Positions 9,001-16,751 of a DNA stretch of 64,000 nucleotides are shown one piece after another. Origin of the DNA: Clostridium acidisoli DSM 12555. GTDB taxonomy: Bacteria > Bacillota > Clostridia > Clostridiales > Clostridiaceae. The DNA is taken from NCBI RefSeq assembly GCF_900176305.1, contig NZ_FWXH01000014.1, forward strand, positions 20,067-84,066. Direction: 5' to 3'. The notes beneath the pieces were generated by a model, which saw only the letters and a program-made list of their open reading frames with translations, was not told where the DNA came from and made no database searches. Numbering within the stretch: the stretch's first letter is position 1; every line of letters begins with the position of its first letter. The position numbers and the translations under genes were made by a program.

Positions 9001-10563
9001 ACAGTTAATACAGGAACAGCAACAAATACTATAAGTTATAGTTATTTACCGGGTACAGCGGGAAGTGGTTCAACCTCAGCAAAGGTGGCATCAATAAATA
9101 ATAATGGAAATCAAATTTCCTACACATATGATGCTAATGAGAACATAAAGACAATAATGCAAAATGGAAAAATAATAACTTATACCTACAATGAACTAAA
9201 TGAAGTAACAAGAGAAGACAATCAAGTATTAAATGAAACAATAACTTACGCCTATGATGCTGGTGGGAACATAACCAGTAAGACAGTATATCCATATACA
9301 ACAGGAACATTAAGCACAGCAACAAGCACGATAAACTATGGCTATGGAGATTCAAATTGGAAAGACAAGTTAACAAGTTATAATGGAAAATCTATAACAT
9401 ATGATGCCATAGGAAACCCTCTAAATGATGGAACTTACAATTATAGCTGGGAAGAAGGAAGACAGCTAGCAGGAATATCAGGAAATGGTAAGACAATAGC
9501 CTATAAGTATAATGATTCAGGAATAAGAACGCAAAAGACAGTAAATGGAGTTACAACAAATTATCGACTAGAAGGAGATAAGGTAACATACGAAGATAAT
9601 GGAACAAATAAGATTTATTATACTTATGACAGTGCAGGCAGTTTGTTATCTATGAATTTAAATGGTACGGAGTACTACTACATGAAAAATGCCCAAGGCG
9701 ATATAATAGGAATGTTTGACAAAACAGGAACACAGGTAGTAAGTTATACTTATGATACGTGGGGTAAACTTATATCAACTACAGGAAGTCTTGCTTCAAC
9801 TGTTGGAGCTGTGAATCCGTATTTATACAGAGGGTACAGGTATGATACCGAGACAGGACTTTATTATCTACAATCAAGGTACTATAATCCTGATTGGGGT
9901 AGATTTATTAATGCAGATGGAATAGCAGCAAATACAGGTGAGCTATTATCAGGAAATATGTTTGCATACAGTAAGAATAATCCTGTAAATATGTCAGATG
10001 CAAATGGAGATAGACCAGCATATATAGGAGAAACTGCTGATGATGTAGAAGCTTCAGTTGCAGCCACTAGTAGAATGTTGAGTAAAACAAGAAGTGTTGC
10101 TAACAGGTATTCGAGTTCATCATTTGATTATGCGGCAAGTGCATTTAAGAATACTCAAGCAGCGGTAGGAGATAAGGCAGGCTCAAGAACAGCAGTTAGA
10201 GTTGCTAAAAAGTGGGTTGCAGGGGCGTTAGCGACATTTAAACTTGTAGAGAAACCAACTGTAGGGGAGCTTATTAAATCAAAGGCATTGGGTGCATTTG
10301 GTTCAATTACATTTACGTCTAAGGATGTTATCACAAGTGTAAGCAATAAACAGTATGTTGGTGCTTGTATGGACTTAGTATCAGGAGCGGCAGGAATAGG
10401 AGTAGGAATGGCACTAGAAGGAATAGGGGCTGCTATTGTTACAACTTTTGCAGCACCAGAAATACTAGTTGGTGCTGCCGTGGTTCTTGCAGGAATAGGT
10501 GCATCCATGTTTTTCGATTATGCAGAAGATAGAATAAAGAAAAAATACTATGGGGGCAATTAA
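3013..10563 (+). CDS. WapA-like secreted RHS/YD-repeat polymorphic toxin
   Basis: 2516 aa with a Sec signal peptide (basic MLRIKK, hydrophobic core, predicted cut after VNA at 27). Order of parts: charged linker, DNRLRE-type domain (about 334-500), YD repeats (about 520-830), two carbohydrate-binding-like modules (about 837-1143), more YD repeats (to about 1490), three 100-aa GBS-Bsp-like repeats (1505-1800), a LamG/concanavalin-like module (about 1806-1976), final YD repeats, and the RHS core signature YDTETGLYYLQSRYYNPDWG near 2277-2297. The last about 190 residues are a variable tip ending in Ala/Gly-rich hydrophobic helices. In this family the RHS shell encloses the tip and delivers it to neighbouring cells. 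The tip has no recognised nuclease motif; membrane action is inferred from its hydrophobicity and the membrane-protein immunity partner 2 bp downstream. Confidence 0.92.
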   Translation: MLRIKKIISASLIVFLITSVLPITVNAEQAGANNVSTRKIQTKKIKKKKVGKITKELTDQRTKNSKKYEKDDGSYEVAEYKTPIHYLDNGKWKDIDNSLEDSKDNGYLENKQNDFKIEIAKNSATKKLVDLKKDKYEISWNLEDAKGAQGNIVATNDNELNKDINKSADDEIKKDADLSVESSTDKQAAKDTLVSNEKVKTLKNLTSTINFSNIFSNTDLQYVLNGSDVKENIVINKASDNTEYKFNLNLKNVTPVLQQDKSIIFYDSNDKTKQVFKIAAPIMYDKSGEGSNSIDVSINEAKDGYVLTLTPNKDWLNSNDRVYPVTVDPSMTTSLDRTNIHDNFVCSNDPSNKAQNQYVRVGQTPVVGTTRTYIKFDLPQLSTGDMITSADLNLQLCSGVSKISNNQVNVHKINQDFNPDTISWGTQPSYDSNVEALSNISSNQDQWVNWDITSIAKQWFTQGNNYGLMLEEDNGGNYSAFWSSDIYSTYASARPQVTFNYINNSGIEDYWTYHSQDVGRAGTSYLNDYNGNLIFTHSDIDMNGSKMPVAINHVFNSNDKNSDIGTGNGWRLNINQRLELQAISGTNYYKYTDEDGTRHYFKDTGSSQLSDELNLGLTLTKETDGTLSIKDKKDNKIDFNAANCDLNYIKDANGNTMTFAYGGGNFNGVRNLTKVTDGAGRVVTLNYTGSLLTSIVDTANRSTYYNYDGSGNLTSITYPDNKTSTYSYDGNHNLMSATNYDGYKISYQYYGIAPYRVSDVLESNTNGTLGDELGVSYGNNSTTFTDVKGRKNVYQFDNSGKTISVKDTDGSAKYYQYGDTANATKLTSESKLEKTVVNLLTNHELENTDSWGSSSDGGNGTGGFSIEASYLGNQSIKITKTDNVSRQYMDQWLTLQKGKTYTFSAYVKTNNVSNSNGQGATIGVYFKNNAGAFQCKETKAINGTKDWQRLQDTFTVPSDATDGGVCIRVNLLQETGTAYFDSMQLEEGNIANRYNLIDNGDLTGASGTPNKWASSGISGSDGLVITGDSDHPSNLDNSVYRVNGVYGVEKRLWQSVNVQGKAGDVYSLGAWGKAYSVPSGTFQIQAAFINSSGAQWVTFDFNKASNDWQYVSGECIANSDYSRIDVYYLYKDNANTAYFDGAQLYREEFGGSYQYDSKGNVQSTASIANQNSNFQYNSNNDLIQSVDPKGNSFNYTYDDKHNLTAATSSENINYGFTYDSYGNPITAKVGDDSSYIKSSSTYTQSGDYIKSLTDSLGNTVNYNYDETKGLLGSVTDAKGSTTNNSYDNMDRLTGTNKTVNGQQVSNNYSYQNDKISQITHNGFNYNFAYDSLGNNTTVAVGNQNLITNTYEPRTSILQQSTYGNGQVVSNNYDNLDRVTAKNFNGKTRYTYQYDGSGNLGYQQDILNGVNYNYIYDSSNRLTSAVDSNGNFLNYQYDLNNNVSSVIDNVSNKGYITSYGYDKDNKQTQVSYTRSNSNSELFPLNGTEYGTNGTRPMGSNINTSVTGTATIKNVTSEGYDVVATVTSAQGGIKQVVFPTWTNNNGQDDLIWENPTNVSENTYAYHVNRSDHKNEYGAYTTHVYIYDNAGNVKVIPLSTTLASTATNITAVIKNVDCNGYDVVATVTSAQGGIKQVVFPTWTSNNGQDDLIWGNPTSVSGNTYTYHVNRSDHKNEYGAYITHVYLHDNSGNCIVVPTGVTLNSTNLGITANITNVTANGYDVVATVTPDANGINRVVFPTWTSNKWQDDLIWGNPTSVSGDTYTYHVNRSDHKNEYGAYNTHAYVYDNSGNCVVAGTATTLYAPVDGIDMTNDSGKTVMLADGVGTAVYSLGINKNAGTLSTRFKTNVTGAMRFVMAAQGKNDEGLYLYLGTDDKLKIAVRNNAGNMVDVASTSDVISANQWYFTAVNWQVQNGTLNVTLYLNDKSYTGSTTDFKDFSGANVSLGASETGNLPLKGEMEQFSYSGSTMSSTDIQNVSKGSSNNVVNYSYDNLARLSSETVNTGTATNTISYSYLPGTAGSGSTSAKVASINNNGNQISYTYDANENIKTIMQNGKIITYTYNELNEVTREDNQVLNETITYAYDAGGNITSKTVYPYTTGTLSTATSTINYGYGDSNWKDKLTSYNGKSITYDAIGNPLNDGTYNYSWEEGRQLAGISGNGKTIAYKYNDSGIRTQKTVNGVTTNYRLEGDKVTYEDNGTNKIYYTYDSAGSLLSMNLNGTEYYYMKNAQGDIIGMFDKTGTQVVSYTYDTWGKLISTTGSLASTVGAVNPYLYRGYRYDTETGLYYLQSRYYNPDWGRFINADGIAANTGELLSGNMFAYSKNNPVNMSDANGDRPAYIGETADDVEASVAATSRMLSKTRSVANRYSSSSFDYAASAFKNTQAAVGDKAGSRTAVRVAKKWVAGALATFKLVEKPTVGELIKSKALGAFGSITFTSKDVITSVSNKQYVGACMDLVSGAAGIGVGMALEGIGAAIVTTFAAPEILVGAAVVLAGIGASMFFDYAEDRIKKKYYGGN
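7531..8420 (+). repeat. Three tandem 300-bp coding repeats (GBS-Bsp-like)
   Basis: The motif GYDVVATVT begins at 7561, 7861 and 8161, an exact 300-nt period. Each unit continues with VVFPTWT, DDLIW, YHVNRSDHKNEYGAY and a YDNxGN end. The repeats are in frame inside the RHS protein and resemble the GBS Bsp-like repeat domain of cell-wall-active surface proteins. Units two and three are closest to each other at DNA level, suggesting recent tandem duplication. Confidence 0.8.
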
Positions 10564-10565
10564 TA

Positions 10566-10895
10566 ATGAAAGATAGAAAAGGAATTAAGGGTTTAGGTTT
10601 AGTAGGGGTTTTTTTAGGATTAATTCTAAGTAAGTTAATAAGTGCATATGGTGGGGATAATGTAAAATTGACAGTAATTAGTGGAATATGTGTTGTATAT
10701 GTAGTAATAGTTTTACTCATAGCATATAAAGGATATAAATCAGTTGCATTTATTCTGTTTATTGTAATGTTACCAATCTTTATAGGTGTAACAGGTGCAT
10801 ATTTAGATAATTTGTATATAATGATAGGAAGTATACTATTATTTTTTATTGTGCTATTTGGAGTTACCAAATATCTAAATAGTAAAAATAAATAA
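10566..10895 (+). CDS. Putative RHS immunity protein, four-helix membrane protein
   Basis: 109 aa, starting 2 bp after the toxin stop, with the GGGGGC ribosome site inside the toxin's last codons, so translation is probably coupled. Hydrophobic segments lie at about 10-27, 34-53, 58-80 and 84-102. It is clearly related to the protein at 14302-14622, which follows a decayed copy of the same toxin tip. That co-duplication is the main support for an immunity role. The location in the cytoplasmic membrane implies that the cognate toxin acts there, which is inference. Confidence 0.65.
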   Translation: MKDRKGIKGLGLVGVFLGLILSKLISAYGGDNVKLTVISGICVVYVVIVLLIAYKGYKSVAFILFIVMLPIFIGVTGAYLDNLYIMIGSILLFFIVLFGVTKYLNSKNK

Positions 10896-11124
10896 TATAA
10901 TCGATGCAAAAACATTATTGAACATACTGCAAAAGATAAACTTATAATTAAAATACTGGAAGGTTAAGGATTTAGAATACATGAATATAATCTAGGAAAC
11001 TGCATGATAATAATTCTGTAGTAAGTAGTAACTAAAATCATAAATAAACAAGAATTATAACTAATAACAAGCGAAATTGAGTTCAAAAAATGGAATGTAA
11101 AGCTAAATGAAATTTGTTAGTAAG

Positions 11125-11156
11125 AAAGCCAATGGGGACACCTGTTGGCTTTTGAT
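11125..11156 (+). terminator. Terminator after first immunity gene
   Basis: Stem AAAGCCAA / TTGGCTTT with a 12-nt loop, followed by TTGATTTTA. It lies 230 bp after the immunity gene, before the tip relic. Confidence 0.5.
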
Positions 11157-11171
11157 TTTAGTAATTCAAGG

Positions 11172-11303
11172 GTAGCATTTGGCTCAAAGATTGGAGCACT
11201 ATCAATTCCTATCGTAGGAGCCATGGCACTTATGGGTATAGACGTTAGCTATAGGAGGATTGGATTATATTTCAAAACAAAAATTAGGTTTAAATTAGCA
11301 TGA
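11172..11303 (+). pseudogene. Relic of an RHS toxin tip C-terminus
   Basis: The open frame reads VAFGSKIGALSIPIVGAMAL and ends with a basic tail and TGA at 11301. It has no start or ribosome site. The hydrophobic Ala/Gly/Ile-rich helix followed by a charged end matches in style the C-termini of the tips at 10563 and 13246. It directly precedes the orphan immunity-type gene at 11331, as an intact tip would. Confidence 0.5.
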
Positions 11304-11330
11304 CAAATGAAAAGAGAGGTGTAAATTTAG

Positions 11331-11774
11331 ATGAATTTAATTAATAAAATAAGAAAATTAATAAATCAACCATCAGACAAAGTAAATCCAAATATTTTTA
11401 TAGCAATTTCCTTGATTATGATAATAATGAGCAAATTTGTTGATCCTAAAATTATAATTGTTTTTGCAATATTCACAACATTAGTTATGTTGTTGTATAT
11501 AATTATGTCTATTATTAATCAGGAAGATATTACAAAAATATTAATATATCTAATAGCAATGCTTTTGTCATTTTGTATGATTATCATGTACTATATGAAG
11601 TTAAAGGGATTAGATTTAAGCATTAGTGGTATAATTATACCGATAGCATTGATGCTTCTATTTATTACTGGATATATGAATGTGAAGAAATCAAGAGATA
11701 ATGAAAGAATTAATCGAGTGAAATTTTCATTAACATTGGCAATAATATTTTTCATATACACATTATTTTTTTAA
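11331..11774 (+). CDS. Orphan immunity-like membrane protein
   Basis: 147 aa, ATG at 11331 after GAGAGGTG. About five hydrophobic segments (20-35, 40-62, 68-89, 97-115, 130-147), with a basic N-terminus that resembles that of the 13265-13759 protein. It sits 27 bp after a tip relic, the position of an immunity gene, and has no intact toxin of its own. The role is inferred from context. It may still protect against tips carried by related strains. Confidence 0.5.
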   Translation: MNLINKIRKLINQPSDKVNPNIFIAISLIMIIMSKFVDPKIIIVFAIFTTLVMLLYIIMSIINQEDITKILIYLIAMLLSFCMIIMYYMKLKGLDLSISGIIIPIALMLLFITGYMNVKKSRDNERINRVKFSLTLAIIFFIYTLFF

Positions 11775-12220
11775 TCAAAGAAAATTTGTTTCTAAAATGA
11801 CATTAATATGATAAGGTAAAGCCTATTTAACTACAAAAATATTATTAAATATACTGGGAAAATGCAGAGTTGTAATTAATGTGATTTAAAGTTAATCCTT
11901 TGAATACATTGAGTCCAAGCTTACCATAATAGGATATGCCCTATAACATCTAAATGTACATCAAAAAATGAGCAACTAAAGTATGAGTCAGATAACGAAA
12001 AACTTTATTCCTTGTATAATCCAAGCTAAGAATAAAACACCAACAGGTATTAAAACTACTTATTGGTGTTTTTTTAGCTATATTCTAATAGCAGTAATAT
12101 ACGTGTTAACTCTTTTTCTACGTAAAAATACTTGAAAGGAGAATATTAAAGTCAACAGATTTTGTTTACCATTACAAGCTTTAGAAATTATCTCATTGAA
12201 GATCAATATGAAACAACTAT
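11775..12220 (+). other. Spacer without intact genes
   Basis: About 445 bp. It contains a degenerate copy of the sequence that follows the first immunity gene and an intrinsic terminator at 12036-12076. I see no supported coding region. Confidence 0.4.
12036..12076 (+). terminator. Terminator after orphan immunity gene
   Basis: Stem AACACCAA / TTGGTGTT followed by seven T. Confidence 0.6.
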
Positions 12221-13246
12221 GGAGTTACAACAAATTATAGACTAGAAGGAGATAAGGTAACATACGAAGATAATGGAACAATAAGCAGAGAACACAAATC
12301 TTTGATTTGTTGTGAGTCGCTTAGCTCTACAGAATTTCTGTAGAGCTTCATTTAATATTTTTAAAATGCCCAAGGCGACATCATAGGAATGTTTGACAAA
12401 AAAGGAACACAGGTAGTAATTTATACTTATGATACGTGGGGTAAACTTATATCAACTACAGGAAGTCTTGCTTCAACTGTTGGAGCGGTGAATCCGTATT
12501 TATACAGAGGGTATAGGTATGACACCGAAACAGGACTTTATTACTTGCAATCAAGATACTATAATCCTGATTGGGGTAGATTTGTTAATGCAGATGGAAT
12601 AGCAGCAAATACAGGTGAGCTATTATCAGGAAATATGTTTGCATACAGTAAGAATAATCCTGTAAATATGTCAGATGCAGATGGAGATAGACCAGCATAT
12701 ATAGGAGAAACAGCTTCTGATGTAGAGGCTTCAGTCGCAGCTACTAGTAGAATGTTGACTGGAAGAAGTATAGCAAGACCAGTAGCAAGGAAAGGTAGTA
12801 CAGTTAATAAAATTGTGCACAACGTTTCTAATGTGACGGGAAGTCCTGGAGGTTCAGCTGCTTTAGCATCAGGAGACGCTTATGTAGCAAGTAAAGTCGT
12901 GCAACGATGGGAAAAAAATATATTTATACCAAGAAATCTTAGTGAGGCTGCAGAAGGGGGATTAGGGGCACTTTATACAGCTACAAAATTTTCTAAATTT
13001 ACGGGTGCACTTTCAGCAGTTGGATTTGGTGTAGGTGTATGGGATAATTTTGCGAACTATAAGCATGGTTGGGCGAGAACAGCTGTAGATGTGGGTGTGT
13101 TTGGCATTGGCTGTGTTATTGGAGTCGGAGTAGCAACATTCCTTTCACCAGGTATATTGGCAGTGGGAATTTGTGTAGCAGGTGGAGCTTTACTATCAGC
13201 AGGTGGAAATGCAATAAAGGATAGATACTTTAACGATCCTAAATGA
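12221..13246 (+). pseudogene. Silent RHS core fragment with alternative toxin tip
   Basis: Bases 12221-12285 match the main RHS gene at about 9548-9612. An unrelated insert follows, and from about 12368 the frame again matches the main gene from about 9690 almost base for base, through the RHS core signature, up to SRMLT near 12757. After that comes a different, about 160-residue tip that ends in Ala/Gly-rich hydrophobic helices. A stop (TAA at 12366-12368) lies just upstream in frame. There is no signal peptide and no convincing ribosome site, so it is not expected to be exported. The about 390 bp of shared core could serve recombination that moves this tip onto the main gene. Confidence 0.75.
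12286..12366. other. Hairpin-rich insert replacing part of the RHS core
   Basis: This segment interrupts homology to the main RHS gene. It contains a 7-bp inverted repeat (ACAAATC/GATTTGT, 12294-12310) and a perfect 12-bp inverted repeat with a single-base centre (12323-12347), followed by a T-rich run. It resembles a terminator or the end of a small palindromic element. No transposase or target duplication is visible. Confidence 0.45.
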
Positions 13247-13264
13247 TAAAATAAGGAGAAAATT

Positions 13265-13759
13265 ATGATAGATTCTTTTAAAAGAAAATTAATTAGCATT
13301 TTTGGCTATACAAATTCAAATATTTCTATTTTTGTTAACATTGCAGTTGTATTAATAACTTATTTTACAACAAAGTTATTAGGTAATAATGTAGTGGTTT
13401 CTATACTTAGTTGTATATGTGCAGTCTTAATGCTTGGTGCAATAATACAGATTTTAAGAAAAGATAAAAATATTAAAATGATTATATCTTATATTGTAGG
13501 CACTTTATTTTCAATATTTGCAACTATCATGGTATATCAAATAAATAAATATAGTAATACAAACAATGATATTATGTTAGCGTATGTAATTAAAATTTCA
13601 ATTTGTGTCATGGCATTGTTATTTGATATACCTGGAGCGTTTTTTATAATGAATAAAAATAATTCAAAAAGAAAAAAGATATTAATTTTAGCCTGCATGA
13701 TATACATTACATTGATTGCTGTTGCGTTAATACTGTTTTTCGCGTCTAAGGATATTTGA
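13265..13759 (+). CDS. Immunity-like membrane protein of silent RHS cassette
   Basis: 164 aa. ATG at 13265 follows AAGGAG at 13252-13257, 18 bp after the alternative tip's stop. About five hydrophobic segments separated by short basic loops. Position and topology mark it as the cognate immunity protein of the 12.2-13.2 kb tip. It is intact although its toxin is silent, as expected if immunity is kept while toxin is lost or stored. Confidence 0.55.
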   Translation: MIDSFKRKLISIFGYTNSNISIFVNIAVVLITYFTTKLLGNNVVVSILSCICAVLMLGAIIQILRKDKNIKMIISYIVGTLFSIFATIMVYQINKYSNTNNDIMLAYVIKISICVMALLFDIPGAFFIMNKNNSKRKKILILACMIYITLIAVALILFFASKDI

Positions 13760-13805
13760 TTTTTAATATGGATATAGAATAAAATGATTGAAAGAATTAA
13801 ATTAA

Positions 13806-14299
13806 CTGCAGAGTAGATACTATAATCCTGATGGGGGTAGATTTATTAATGCAGATTGAGATAGACCAGCATATATAGGGAAAATGCTGATGCAGCGGTA
13901 GGGGATAAATCAGGCTCAAGAACAGCAGTTAGAGTTGCTAAAAAGTGGGTTGCAGGGGCGTTAGCAACATTTAAACTTGTAGAGAAACCAACTGTAGGGG
14001 AGCTTATTAAATCAAAGGCATTAGGTGCGGTTGGTTCAATTACATTTACGTCTAAGGATGTTATCACAAGTGTAAGCAATAAACAGTATGTTGGTGCTTG
14101 TATGGACTTAGTATCAGGAGCAGCTGGAATAGGAGCAGGAATGGTACTAGAAGGAATAGGTGCCGCTATTGTTACAACTTTTGCATTACCAGAAATAGCA
14201 GTTGGTGTCGGCATTTTTGCAGTTGGTGTTGGAGTAGGTGTGTTAATAGATTATGGCACAGATGCAGTAAAAAGTGAATACTATAGGAGGAAACGGTAA
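13806..14299 (+). pseudogene. Degenerate duplicate of the main RHS tip
   Basis: The start matches the RHS core (RYYNPD) but carries Trp-to-Gly (TGG to GGG), a Gly-to-stop change (TGA at 13857), a frameshift and a deletion of about 110 bp. From 13893 it follows the main tip (10159 onward) nearly base for base, in an open frame, until about 14190. Its last 35 codons diverge into a different hydrophobic/charged tail. The piece from ATG 14102 could be translated but has no ribosome site. Confidence 0.8.
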
Positions 14300-14301
14300 T
14301 A

Positions 14302-14622
14302 ATGAAAAAAGTAAAGTATATGGGGATTGCAGGGGTTATTATTGGCATGATTTTTAGTAAAATACTAGGTAGTTATTTTGGAAATGATGTAAGGATAATA
14401 TTAATGTCTTTTTCAATAGTATGTGTAATTAGTGTTATATTATACTTAGTTTTAAATAAAAGTTATAAAGTAGCAATAATGTTTTTTTTAATGTTAATAC
14501 CATTAATTATTGGATTTCTAGGTATATATTTTCATAATATATATTTGGTATTCGGAGGTCTTATATTATTTTTTATTATATCAATAATATTGCTTCAATA
14601 TTTGAAGAAATTAAAAAGATAA
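14302..14622 (+). CDS. Paralogue of the main RHS immunity protein
   Basis: 106 aa, starting 2 bp after the decayed tip, the same spacing as at the functional locus, with ribosome site AGGAGG at 14284-14289. Four hydrophobic segments align with those of the 10566-10895 protein (shared pattern G-x-x-G-x-I-x-S-K-I near the start). It is intact while its toxin is broken. It may provide immunity to a variant of the same tip. Function is inferred from synteny. Confidence 0.6.
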   Translation: MKKVKYMGIAGVIIGMIFSKILGSYFGNDVRIILMSFSIVCVISVILYLVLNKSYKVAIMFFLMLIPLIIGFLGIYFHNIYLVFGGLILFFIISIILLQYLKKLKR

Positions 14623-15012
14623 AATATAGAGTTTTAGAAAGTTAAGATTTAGGATGATTTCAGTAACAGTATGATTATAATTATGTAGTTAAAAGTAATA
14701 ACGGGAAAAGTTCAACAGGTACTAATAATACTTGTTGACTTTTTTTACAAAAAATATCATGATGTAAATAATGTATGATACAAAAAATACCATTAGAAAA
14801 ACCAATGAAAAATATAGACAATAAGCCTTAAATTTTTGAAAGCATTAAGAAGAATGAAAAACTAATGATGCTACAAGCTTACTTAATCATTGCCGCAAAT
14901 AAGCTGTTTTCAGGTAAACTTTTGAAACATCCAGTGCTAAATTCATGATTTCAAACAGTGATGCACTGTAGCAATGTAGCAAGTATAAGAAATTAAGATA
15001 GGGGAGAATAAG
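14623..15012 (+). other. Spacer after last RHS cassette
   Basis: 390 bp without an intact gene. It contains a probable terminator (14708-14746, CAACAG...TTGTTGACTTTTTTT). A 27-codon open stretch starts at about 14875 (MMLQAYLIIAANKLF) without a ribosome site and is probably a relic. Confidence 0.35.
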
Positions 15013-15540
15013 ATGAAATATTTTACTGATGAATTATGGTGTGGCATAAATAGTGAATCAGAAAAAGAAAGAGAAAATGCAAGTTCTAAATGGGAAAAAA
15101 TCTTGATAAATATTGTTAAATATTTGAAGACGTGAAAAAAGTTGCCTAAAAACTTTTTAAAGATATATATGAAGGAGGAAGGCTTTCATGATTACAATCT
15201 TAAAAATTTTCAGGTGATTCATGGAAGAAGTGGATACAAAGATCCGGTGGCTGTTAGTATAGTTATTACTGATACAGAACATACGTGGAATATTTTGTAT
15301 AATAAAATAAAAAAAGTAGCTATTAATTATGAACAAGAAACTGAAGGATTTGAGAGAAAACGAAAAGAATATAGAGGATTTGATGATTATGGATATGATG
15401 AATTTTTTCAAATAGATGAAAAAACATTATCCCATGAAATACTTTTTGCATCAGGAGCAACTATCTTGGTACATTTTCAAAAGATTTCTATAACTAAGAT
15501 AAAAACGACTATTAATGAAAGAGGAGAAAATATAAAATGA
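15013..15540 (+). pseudogene. Broken DUF4085-family gene
   Basis: Two pieces remain. Bases 15013-15135 encode an intact-looking N-terminus (MKYFTDELWCGINSESEKER) that stops at TGA after 40 codons, with ribosome site AGGGGAG before it. Bases 15142-15540 encode the C-terminal part (FLKIYMKEEGFHDYNL ... FDDYGYDEF ... LSHEILFASGATILVHF). From memory of the DUF4085 family the two belong to one protein, with a large internal deletion and frame loss between them. The second frame may still be translated from an internal ATG (15142 or 15169, the latter close to the stop of the first). Function of the family is unknown. Confidence 0.55.
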
Positions 15541-16028
15541 TTGGTTTGGATATTAGAGTTAAGAATGAATATAGTAACTATTTATATAAAATTTTTAATG
15601 GAATTGATTTTCTAAATTATGTGTGGCAGATAAATACTGATGACTTTTTATATTTAGATGATGGAAATAAAAAAGAGGATTTTTTTAAATCCAATGTTTT
15701 GAGTGTAGGAGAATTTTTTAAAAGTATATCAAGAGATAGTTATTATATGATATTTACTGATATAAAAGCGTATCATATAGGAAATGATTGTAGTGAGATT
15801 AAAACATTTAAAGATTTTTTAGAAAGCAATTGCGAATTGGCTCTTCTTTGTACAGATTCAACTTTTATTGAATTTTACTGCAAAGATAAAGATATATTAG
15901 AAAAAGTATATAATAATTGCATGAATAATAGTTTTGAACATGTAAAATATGTAACTATAGAGGAAGCTTTAGAAAGGAATTTAATTGCTTGGGAGGTGAG
16001 GTGGATTTCATATAGTAGTAATTTATAG
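15537..16028 (+). CDS. DUF2691 family protein
   Basis: 163 aa; ATG at 15537 overlaps the DUF4085 stop by 4 bp and is preceded by AGAGGAG. The pattern of an N-terminal IRVKNEYSNYLY segment, a middle YYMIFTDIKAY strand, and a C-terminal ALLCTDSTFIEFYCKDKDIL block fits DUF2691, small cytosolic proteins of unknown role in Firmicutes. These often occur next to polymorphic-toxin regions as possible immunity-like or orphan proteins, but that link here is only positional. Confidence 0.55.
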   Translation: MIGLDIRVKNEYSNYLYKIFNGIDFLNYVWQINTDDFLYLDDGNKKEDFFKSNVLSVGEFFKSISRDSYYMIFTDIKAYHIGNDCSEIKTFKDFLESNCELALLCTDSTFIEFYCKDKDILEKVYNNCMNNSFEHVKYVTIEEALERNLIAWEVRWISYSSNL

Positions 16029-16235
16029 GTAGCATTTTGGGACAAGCTGAAGAAAATCTATGAAACATAAGGAGTAGGGCATATAGGTAATGAAAAAGAT
16101 ACAAAACAAATATTGATTAAACAATAAACAGATAAATCCTAATTTGACAATTTTAAAAAATAAGTTGAAATATATTTTAAAGCATTATATGATGAATTCA
16201 GGCATCGATGTACTCTATTAAAAAGAAGGTAAATT

Positions 16236-16691
16236 ATGAAGGTTAATATTGAAATGATACCATCATATAAAATTGCTTATATACGAAGAACAGGCCCCTA
16301 CGGTTCAGGGAATGTTCAAATAATGGAGCAATTAAAAAGTTGGGCTAAAGAAAAAAACTTATTTAATGAAAGTTCAATCATATTAGGAATAGCCCAAGAT
16401 AATCCTCAATTAACAGAACCTAAAGATTGTCGTTATGATACCTGTTTGGTTGTTTCGGATGAATTTAGGATTGATAATAAGTATATTAATTTTGGAGAAA
16501 CTACTGGAGGAAAATATTGCGTATTTAAAATAAGTCACACAGTAGATGCTATGCAAAAAGCATGGATGGACATATTTTTGGAGTTATCAAAAAGAAGTTA
16601 TAAATTTGATGATAGAAAGCCTGTTCTTGAACGCTATGCCGTGCAGATGATAAATAGGCATTATTGCGAGATTTGCGTACCAATATTATAA
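16236..16691 (+). CDS. GyrI-like small-molecule-binding domain protein
   Basis: 151 aa, ATG at 16236 after AAGAAGG. The layout (MKVNIEMIPSYKIAYIRRTGPY, a LGIAQDNP stretch, YDTCLVV, then GGKYCVFKISH) is typical of stand-alone GyrI-like/AraC effector-binding domains. These fold as a duplicated SHS2 module and bind hydrophobic drugs or dyes; some hydrolyse cyclopropanes or sequester toxins. No DNA-binding domain is attached. It is a single gene closed by a terminator. Confidence 0.75.
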   Translation: MKVNIEMIPSYKIAYIRRTGPYGSGNVQIMEQLKSWAKEKNLFNESSIILGIAQDNPQLTEPKDCRYDTCLVVSDEFRIDNKYINFGETTGGKYCVFKISHTVDAMQKAWMDIFLELSKRSYKFDDRKPVLERYAVQMINRHYCEICVPIL

Positions 16692-16694
16692 AAA

Positions 16695-16724
16695 ATAGGT
16701 GCGTTTATCTAAGCACCTATTTTA
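16695..16724. terminator. Bidirectional terminator between convergent genes
   Basis: Stem ATAGGTGC / GCACCTAT, flanked by A-run on the left and T-run on the right, serving the GyrI-like gene and the convergent Cys-rich gene. Confidence 0.7.
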
Positions 16725-16751
16725 ATAATGTTTAATCTGAAATTTTGTATT

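Larger units (their letters stand above)
10896..11330 (+). other. Inter-cassette spacer with terminator and tip relic
   Basis: This 435-bp stretch has no intact gene. It holds a terminator hairpin (11125-11156) and a relic of an RHS tip (11172-11303). Its first part (around 10910-10940, ACAAAAACATTATTGAACA) resembles the spacer after the next immunity gene (around 11838-11858), evidence that successive cassettes arose by duplication of one locus. Confidence 0.5.
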
